From assembly GCA_029204225.1 (NCBI GenBank), contig CM055104.1, positions 50,298,006 to 50,362,005 on the forward strand: 64,000 bases of DNA. Direction: 5' to 3'. A model generated the notes under the pieces. The model did not search any database and was not told where the DNA came from. It saw only the letters and a program-made list of their open reading frames with translations. The stretch is from Diphasiastrum complanatum. Its lineage: Eukaryota > Streptophyta > Lycopodiopsida > Lycopodiales > Lycopodiaceae. The translations under genes were made by a program, and so were the position numbers. Of this stretch, positions 56,804 to 64,000 are shown piece by piece; the first letter of the stretch is position 1; every line of letters begins with the position of its first letter.

Positions 56804-56880
56804 GTATCCCCCATCAAAACTGGTGGCGGTCCCACGACACCTGCAATATGCAGTTATTGGAGACTTTTATTGGCTTCACG

Positions 56881-57406
56881 TCAAATCTTAATTAAATGAC
56901 ACTGCACCTTCTCCATAAAGTCAAGACGTGCAGTATTGAAATCCAAGTTGTGTGGCAGAAAACAAAGGTGGGCTCCGGCAATCCACTTGGAAGTTGTCCA
57001 TGAGGTGAAGCGGGATTCCCAAGAGCCTCCCATCATAGCTACGCGGAAATACAGTTGAGCAATTGGCAGCTGATCTTTGATTTGCTCTGAGGCCATCGGC
57101 TTATTTGGATCGAATGTCGTGGTAGGAAGGCAATCGTCCCATTTGATTGCCACTGACGCCAACAGAGTTAGATCTTTAGCAAACATTGTCGATTGTCGCA
57201 CCGTTGGATCTGGAGAGTGGACATACTCTCTCTGATATGCTTGTAAGGCACGATGGAAATCCATTGAAATGTTCCAACTGTAAGACCGATGGATGATTGG
57301 CCAATTGGACGTATGGATGGTGATTTTGTCCATAGCCAATCCCAAATCTTTCCATATATGTCTTCGCGGCATTGGCATGTAATAAGGATCTACTCACAAC
57401 TGGCAA
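56881..57406 (-). pseudogene. Family D C-terminal domain, copy D4
   Basis: A 165-codon open frame (56881-57378): LAMDKITIHTSNWPIIHRSY, SPDPTVRQSTMFAKDL, KWDDCLPTTTFDPNK, DQLPIAQLYFRVAMMGGSW and RLDFMEKVQCHLIK. It is the best-preserved copy of this domain, matching D0 over the whole length. The upstream part of the gene is separated by element E and resumes at 61680. Confidence 0.75.
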
Positions 57407-57474
57407 GGGCTGGCGATGTAGCTCCTAATTTATTCTGGAGTTTTCTCAAAAATCATGATTCTCCATGTCGACTG

Positions 57475-58006
57475 TGTAGTGCAGGCATCCCAAAGGGAGC
57501 CGGGATCCACGACTTAGCTTCCCAGCCTTCAACTCTTGCCATCCAACCCACTTGACATACAAGTAGCCAACTCGCCAAGAACGATCAGACTTAACCAACT
57601 TGAAGTTCCGAAAACCAACATTGAGATCCAACCTGGCGCCATGCCAGATCGGGGGTCCCGATGTGGGTGACTTCCCTCCAAGCAAGCCACCCGACATACA
57701 TCAAACTTAACCAACTCGAAGCTTTGTTACAAACGAGTAACATCCATTCCAAGCAAGCGATCTGACTTACATCCGACTAAACCAACTGAAAGCTTCGTCA
57801 CGAGCGCTGGAAGCCAACCTGGCGCCACGCCAGACTGGACAGCCATAAACAGGTAACTTCCACCCAAGCAAGCCATCCAACTCAGCTGACAGGTTAGAGC
57901 CCGTTCCCCAAGAGCTTAACCCATTCACGTTCATGCAAGGAATATTCAGAACCACAAGCCACGACAGATATGGAGACAACCAGTTCCTGGACCAATGGTC
58001 CCGACA
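57475..58006 (-). repeat. 3' LTR of element E
   Basis: Near-identical to 60564-61096. Internally it consists of three diverged units, each with CCAAGCAAGC (near 57677, 57756, 57864) and a CCAACT-AAGCTT word. Confidence 0.9.
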
Positions 58007-58033
58007 GTGGGCTCAGCTCTTTGTACTGAAAAA

Positions 58034-58495
58034 TTACATAACTTGAAAATATCTCTTTGTCTGGGAAAAGCGTAGATTTGATATTGCTTTCATAAAACCC
58101 AAGAACCTTATTAACTGGTGACAGAGGCCTTTCTTTGAAATGTTCGTCCGTGTCGCTTCTGACTTTCGACTTTGGAACTCCTTTGAGCTCTTGATTTGTC
58201 CTTGATGCACTTTGTGTTGAGCTCCTTGAGCTCCAGATTTGATCAGTTGCGCATAGGTATCAAGGCTCCCTGAGCCAAAGGATTTATCGTTTGATTGCCC
58301 ACTTTGTGGTCCACTCCATGCCTTGTTGCTTCTACACCTTGGTTTCTCTCCTTGTCCCAGCCTGATCTTGATACTTTTCCATCTTGGCTCTTTAAGGTAG
58401 GCAAAGATTGAGTAGTCCGCAATGCACCTCTCACTTAGCTTGAAGTAGCTCTTTGAATCAGCCCAAATGTAACCATTGACCTCGTGGAAAGCCAA
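58034..58495 (-). other. Open frame of unknown significance in element E
   Basis: 153 codons, Ser/Lys/Gln-rich, no recognised domain. The DNA around GAAGTAGCTCTTTGAATCAG (58443) recurs in altered form near 58650, so this may be repeat-derived rather than a gene. Confidence 0.2.
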
Positions 58496-59679
58496 AGGGT
58501 CGCACCAGTTTGATCTGCATCCGAACTATCTCTTCGTGTTTGTTTAAAGCACCATGTCCGTTGCACAAAACTTGACTTTCACAATTCCATCACTGGTCAT
58601 TTGCCTCACAATCAAAACAAGAAGTGTACATCGAGCTTGGCTTCATGTAGCTCTCTTTGAATCAGACACATGCACCCAGAGTTTGCACTAGTCCGATCTC
58701 AACGCGAACTGTCCCCTAGCGTCCATTCGAAATACCAAGTCTCTCATGCAAGACTCAACTTTCACAGTTCCTTCATTGATCAGCTGCCTTACACGTAATA
58801 CAAGCCAGCGTACTCATATGTTTCCTCATCATTGCTGGTCCAGAGAGAGCCTATAACAAGCTTTCCTTTCCACAACAAAAACTTGTCAACTTATTAGATC
58901 CAAAGTTCGCCAGTCTCCTCGTTTGAATATGGCTAGGTTACCTTGGATTTGTCCCCATTTTGATCAACTTTCATTCAGAATTTGCCCCAAGAGAGAGGTG
59001 TGTGTGATTGTTCCCCTCCACTTATAAAATCAGCTGATCGGACTTAGAGTAGAGTTCTTCAGACAAAAAGCCTTTCCAACACTTTACTTCCCATCTGCTA
59101 GGATTACGGCTCGATCCAACTTGTTGCCAATCTCTGAAGAGGATCCTAGTCTTTTCTCTTTGAGGAAAAATCCAACTGATACTGGATATCACCCATGCTC
59201 AGTGAGTTTTCAGTTCCGAAGGTGGCCGTCCCAAAATGAAGACCAACTGCTCCATAGAAGATCTCCCCTGAAATTGCCCTTTCCAACTTTTGACTTCCTG
59301 CTTGGGTCTGGTGGGCGTTGTCGCAAATGAAACCAACCAAAGAAACAAGCTAGCCATCCATCCTTTGCAAACATTGAGTCATTTCGTTGTCTTTCACGTG
59401 CGAGTACTTGAACTGCAAATCCGCCCCACGTCCTCTTTGTTTGATGGTATCAGCCTTCAAAAGAAAGGTTCCTTCTCGAGCCATCAGTTCCTTGTATCAC
59501 AAGCAATCATGCAAACCAGACAAAGCACGAGTACTAAGACTCACCACGAATACATGCAAGTAAGACACTCAGGCAGGTTTACTAACAAGTAACAAAGACA
59601 AGGTCCCCCTTTGAGATGGTCCTGCCAACGGACCTTTGCTTGGCCGTGCCCATACAAATCGATCATAGAATCAACCCAC

Positions 59680-60520
59680 ATAGGACACCCCTCAAACTAT
59701 CCGTGCTTTCACCATTAAGAAGCACATTGCCTCAGTCACGCCCCACCACTTTTTGGTCAATAGCCCTTATAGCTAAACGATCGGCAGCTATCCTTGAATA
59801 TACCACCCTCGTGGACGCACCCGTGCTTTCACCGTTAGGCAACACATTGCCTCAGTAACGCCCCCACCAAATCTAGTCGATAGTCCTTATAGCTAAACGA
59901 TCGGCAGCATACCCCCAATCGTGGACGCACCCATGCTTTCACCGTTAGGCAGCACATTGCCTCAGTAACTCCCCCACGAAATTTGGTCGATAGCCCTTAT
60001 AGCTAAACGAATGGTAGCTATCCTTGAATATACCACCCCCGTGGACGCACCCGTGCTTTCACTATTAGGCAGCACATTGCCTCAGTAACGCCCCCACCAA
60101 ATCTAGTCGATAGCCCTTATAGCTAAATGATCGGCAGCATACCACCCAAATCGTGGACGCACTCGTGCTTTCACCGTTAGGCAGCACATTGCCTCAGTAA
60201 CGCCCCCACCAAATTTGGTCGATAGCCCTTATAGCTAAACGAATGGTGGCTATCGCGAATATGTCACCCCGCACCCCACAAGGCACAGACCGTGCTTACA
60301 CCGACCTAATGGTAGCACATTGCCTCATCTGTCCTACGTGCAGACGACGCCAGGCCCAAACCACGGAAATTGACCGTGCTTACACCTCAAGGGCAGCACT
60401 TTGACTCATCAAGCCCCCGTTCTGCCAACCACCCCGATCGTGGATGCACCCGTGCTTACACTGTGGGCAGCACCTTGCACAACAGCTGTCTTGATGAACC
60501 CCAAATAGTGGCCATTTCCA
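59680..60520 (-). repeat. Tandem array inside element E
   Basis: The word GTGCTTTCACCGTTAGGCAG or a variant recurs at 59703, 59823, 59933, 60053 and 60165 (spacings 120, 110, 120, 112), then in shorter diverged units at about 60291, 60382 and 60450. Each unit includes CACATTGCCTCAGTAACGCC and CCCTTATAGCTAAACGA. Confidence 0.9.
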
Positions 60521-60549
60521 TGAGATCCGCATAGCTGACCGGCCAGTCA

Positions 60550-60561
60550 GCTCTGATACCA
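60550..60561 (-). promoter_or_regulatory. PBS of element E
   Basis: The minus strand reads TGGTATCAGAGC two bases inside the right LTR; initiator-Met type. Confidence 0.8.
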
Positions 60562-60563
60562 CA

Positions 60564-61096
60564 TGTAGCGCAGGCATCCCAAAGGGAGCTGGGATCCACG
60601 ACTTAGCTTCCTAGCCTTCAACTCTTGCCATCCAACCCACTTGACATACAAGCAGCCAACTCGCCAAGAACGATCAGACCTAACCAACTTGAAGTTTCAA
60701 AAACCAACATTGAGATCGAACCTGGCGCCATGCCAGATCGGGGGTCCCGATGTGGGTGACTTCCCTCCAAGCAAGCCGCCCGACATACATCAAACTTACC
60801 CAACTCGAAGCTTCGTTACAAACGAGTAACATCCATTCCAAGCAAGCGATCTGACTTACATCCGACTTAACCAACTGAAAGCTTCGTCACGAGCGCTGGA
60901 AGCCAACCTGGCGCCACGCCAGACTGGACAGCCATAAACAGGTAACTTCCACCCAAGCAAGCCATCCAACTCAACCGACAGGTTAGAGCCCATTCCCCAA
61001 GAGCTTAACCCATTCACGTTCATGCAAGGAATATTTAGAACCACAAGCCACGACAGATATGGAGACAACTAGTTCCTGGACCAAATGGTCCCGACA
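60564..61096 (-). repeat. 5' LTR of element E
   Basis: Partner of 57475-58006, differing by a few substitutions. Confidence 0.9.
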
Positions 61097-61679
61097 AGAT
61101 ACCGCTGGCGCCACGAACCAAATGGTCCCGACGGCATACCGCTGGCGTCCCGGGATACGACCCTCAGCTATGTGCCAACTTAAAAATTTGGAAGCGGCCT
61201 TATAACTGGCGCTTTTACCGAACACTGAAACCCAGAAGGTAATCAGAGTCAGTTTGAGAAAAATCCCACTTTATTGATAAATCTGAGAAGGTTACATTTC
61301 AAGTGTGTGACCGACCCTAGTCTCCAGGGCGCTAGCATGCCAAGGCGAGAGCCATGACAACATTCCAGCAAGGGAGACTGAGACTTGGTTGGAGCTCGCC
61401 CTGAGTCGCAACCCGCACTCCCCTATAGTATTGGTGTGATTCGGCACCCCCCTTCATACCAAGCACTCTACCCAAGCTGGTAAAGCACGTTTTTCTCTTT
61501 CTAGAATTTTCTCTTTCTAGAAAGTCATTTTCTCTCTCTAGATTTTATTGATCCTTAGGCTTCCTTTAATCATGCCTAGATCGTGTGAGGTGATTGCCCA
61601 TCGATCTGAGCTCTCTGGACTCCACTAGAACCGATCAAAGATTTTCAGCCATAGGAACTTGGCGCCGGCTGGATTCTGG
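61097..61679 (-). other. Unassigned segment within family D copy D4
   Basis: It contains a two-copy ~47-bp repeat (CCAAATGGTCCCGAC, at 61081 and 61118) that overlaps the end of element E's LTR. On the minus strand it has an AATAAA signal with downstream T/G-rich sequence near 61270. It does not align with D0. It may be further inserted sequence. Confidence 0.4.
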
Positions 61680-63173
61680 TCACAATGGCGTCGAGAGCAG
61701 CGCCGGCGCCGTTCGCGCTGGGAGCAGCAGGGGCGCTACTGGCGCCGGGGACATAGCTGGCGCCAGTGGCGCCGGAAGTAAAGCTTGTAAAGGTAGCTTT
61801 ACAACAGGCTGCTCTCCCAGTGCAGGTATTTTGTCCAATTCTTTGTCGGCCTCGATCTCCGAGGTCTTAAATTTCAGAACCCATCCACCACGAGAGGACT
61901 CATGCAGATGTTGCTTTAAGAAGGTCTGGATCTGGTCCTCGATGCTAATGGGCCTTCTGAATATATGTCTTGTCCTTGATGAGGATGGATCCGCTTGTAC
62001 TGCTAGTATGGTTGGCGATTGATCTACTAGATCTGGAGGTCCCCCCTGGTCCATGCTTGAATCAATCCCTGTATCCATTTGTACAGCTTCTTGGCACGAA
62101 GGGAAGAATTGCGGCATGACCGGGATGGAAATTTGTGGTCCGGCTTCCAACACTTGAGTGGTTGTTTTTTCATAGGCGGTGATGGTCTCTTTTGCCTTTG
62201 CCAACTCGGTTGAAGATGCTCCTTTGAACCTATCAAAGCGGCCTTGGAATCCCTGAAGGGCCACTTTGTATGTTTCCACTTTCTTGAATAAATACGCAAT
62301 CTCCGTCGGTGTGACTGGATGATCGGGTATTTGCGTTTGCAGATAGGCATCACGGTCAAGGGTGGTTGCATCCAATTCACCTTGAAGTTGTGTGTGATCT
62401 TGTTCGACCACCTATAATTGCCCCTTCAACAGCTGCACATGTTGCTTGGCATCTTGCACTGCCTTATCTACCTGATCTTGTGCGGTTCTCAGGGCATTTT
62501 GCAGGGAGTTGATGTAGGTTTCCAAGCGATCAGCTTGTTGTTGGGCCAATTTCTTTTCACTTTCAGCCTTTTCTTCATGTTGTTTGGCTATCTTCAACTC
62601 TCGATCCAGCTGGACAATTTTCTGGCTGATCAGAATGTTTTCAGATGCTAGATCAGAGATCCTCTGCTCCATTTCCTTCTTCTTATCCAGCATAGACTGG
62701 ATCACTTGCCCAAGGCTTGAAACCCACCCTAGAGCATCACCAGAATCTACGGTCGTGGAAGTGGCAACAGCAGGAGAACCTGGTGGTACTGTCCTTGGTA
62801 GGCGTGGAATAGGTGCCACGGTCTCTTCTTCTTCAAAAGTATCCTCCTCTTCAAACCCTTCAAGCACCATGGCGTCGAATTGCTTTGGTGACTTTACAGT
62901 TGTTTCGACCCAAAGTGTGGCTGGGCTACCCTGTGTGGGTGGTTGCTGACTGGCATCTTCGACACCAACAGTAGATTCATGGATATGCCCGAATCCTCTT
63001 CCAGGGGATTGGGGTTCAAAGGGCACTGGGCTCTGGGGCATTTCAAAGGTTTCAGTGGCCCCAAGGGGGGTCGCTGCGTGGACGACGATGACTATGAGAA
63101 CTTGAGGCCTGATGAGATGACTCTGCCGGTGTTTCTTCGTAAACCGAAAGCACAGAATCCAGGTGGAAGCCAT
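61680..63173 (-). pseudogene. Family D linker and coiled coil, copy D4
   Basis: One register with a single in-frame stop at about 62412 joins 62412-63173 and 61680-62411. In order: a Pro/Glu-rich linker (FEEEDTFEEEETVAPIPRLP), a long Gln/Glu/Leu coiled coil (~62010-62720, ELKIAKQHEEKAESEKKLAQ), and HIFRRPISIEDQIQTFLKQ (D0: AFRRPKSMEENINEFLSKY) followed by a Pro/Ala-rich tail. The architecture is the same as D0, with the sequence clearly diverged, so the coiled coil is kept by shape more than by residue. Confidence 0.75.
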
Positions 63174-63859
63174 GGATTCTGTTTTCTAGGTGAGAAGCGG
63201 CTAAGAGAGACAATAAAGAGCCAACGACGAACTGTTGTTTAGTATTGGCCTTAATAGCTCGCTTCAGCTCACCAGAAACAGTCTTGAACCAGTTATATGG
63301 TTCAAGAGGGGCTTTGGCCAACTTAGTGTGGAACTCCACTATCCTTTGAAGGATTTGAGATGTGATGCGGTCTTTCCTGAGGTTGCCAACCATCAGGAAA
63401 TTATTCAATAGCTAGGCAGCTACGTGGATGGAAGGCTTAGTGATGGCTTCCAGAAGGTAGCCATCATTAGTCCAGTGCGGATCCCTTGGTGAGGTCAATA
63501 AATGGCTTGATGGCCTGTTTGGCGTGCTTGTGATTGGGAGAGGCCTGCGTACCAGATGATATTCTTATAGCTGCAAGTGCGGCCTCAGTGACACGCACCT
63601 TGTGTGTAGCTCCCTGGAAGGTGATATAAAATTTGGATTTCTCTTCCTTCCACATACTGAAGGCAAGAGTGATGAAATCCATATTGATACGACCCGAAAA
63701 GGCTCTCTCATGAATACCCATTGCAGTGAGTAGAGGCTCCGCAAGGGTCATCCACTGAGTGACCATGCTTGTGCTAGGAAGAATCATGATGTCCGTTGCA
63801 GATGGGACATCACGATGGATAGTATAGCGTGGAGACTGGGAAGTATCGGTAGAAGACAT
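63052..63859 (-). pseudogene. Family D N-terminal domain, copy D4
   Basis: Frames 63467-63937 and 63052-63408. I take ATG 63859 (MSSTDTSQ) as the start because D3 and the 25.9-kb relic begin MTSSSS/MNSSSS at the same distance after the conserved leader; the longer frame from 63937 runs into that leader. Contains ERAFSGRINMDFITLAFSMW, YITFQGATHKVRVTEAAL, NNFLMVGNLRKDRITSQIL and AASHLENRIHGF. Broken between 63408 and 63467 and shifted near 63170. Confidence 0.75.
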
Positions 63860-64000
63860 GCTGATCAGAAAGGAATTATAAATGCGTGAAAGTGTATCAG
63901 AAGGCAATGCAGGAAATCTGAGAGACTTTGGTCGCAAGAAAAATTCGCAAGAGCTTCGCTAGCACAAGTGAGGAATGAATCGAATTCAGCCAACTTATAG
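63860..64000 (-). promoter_or_regulatory. Family D leader, copy D4 (window edge)
   Basis: The minus strand shows CTATAAGTTGGCTGAATTCG then TAGCGAAGCTCTTGCG, matching the leader at 25803 on and, less closely, the D3 leader. The remainder lies beyond the window. Confidence 0.65.

Larger units (their letters stand above)
57475..61096 (-). mobile_element. Non-autonomous LTR element E, no coding capacity, inside family D copy D4
   Basis: Two LTRs of 532 and 533 bp (57475-58006, 60564-61096) with termini TGTAG and CCGACA. They enclose a 2.56-kb interior with an initiator-Met PBS at the right LTR (60550-60561) and no gag, pol or env. The interior has its own tandem array (59700-60520). It separates family D coding sequence (61680 up) from the C-terminal domain (57406 down), so it is nested. 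Flanking 5-mers GACTG and AGATA do not match. It would need proteins from other LTR elements to move. Confidence 0.85.

Noticed and set aside
57475-58006. Retrozyme (hammerhead ribozyme in the LTR)
   Set aside because: The coding-free element with initiator-Met PBS suggested it, but I could not find a CUGAUGA...GAAA hammerhead core on either strand of the LTR.
59680-60520. CRISPR-like array
   Set aside because: Units are ~115 bp and fully repeated, without unique spacers, in a plant LTR element.

Overview
This window comes from a land-plant nuclear genome that is almost entirely nested LTR retrotransposons. Three things show this. Copia and Ty3 polyproteins appear again and again in every stage of decay. 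Primer-binding sites complementary to plant initiator-Met tRNA are common. The only host genes are plant-specific: a RALF peptide gene and a spliced ACT-domain (STY-type) protein kinase. The TE density, long (CT)n tracts and GT-AG introns suggest a large-genome plant such as a fern or gymnosperm. That lineage call is an inference; the sequence does not fix it.

Layout. 1-4.4 kb: remains of three Copia elements. 4.39-10.44 kb: a complete but decayed minus-strand Copia with 662/661 bp LTRs. 10.44-11.26 kb: a displaced LTR fragment, then a miniature LTR element (TRIM) as LTR-internal-LTR-internal-LTR, whose 144-bp LTR contains a tRNA-like sequence with Pol III A and B boxes. 11.3-12.6 kb: another Copia gag. 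13.33-15.83 kb: five exons of an ACT-domain protein kinase that stop inside the kinase domain. 16.77-20.09 kb: a 5'-truncated copy of an unrecognised coding LTR family, called family D here. 20.1-28.7 kb: Copia and Ty3 fragments and LTRs. 29.8-35.25 kb: a decayed Ty3 element of Tat/Athila character. 36.5-37.7 kb: a fragment distantly resembling the family D C-terminal domain. 37.7-41.7 kb: mostly unannotatable, with a minisatellite. 41.7-43.0 kb: an intact RALF gene. 44.7-64 kb: two further family D copies in minus orientation, one split by a full Copia (47.8-54.1 kb) and one by a coding-free LTR element (57.5-61.1 kb).

The best candidates for something undescribed are two. Family D is an LTR element with no protease, RT or integrase; it encodes a roughly 950-residue protein (N-terminal domain, Pro/Ser/Thr linker, long coiled coil, conserved C-terminal domain) behind a conserved TATA-leader. 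The TRIM carries a tRNA-derived Pol III promoter inside its LTR. The mobile elements presumably depend on each other: coding-free elements (TRIM, element E) and family D would need the machinery of Copia or Ty3 elements such as those nearby. No CRISPR array, rRNA gene or bacterial feature was seen.
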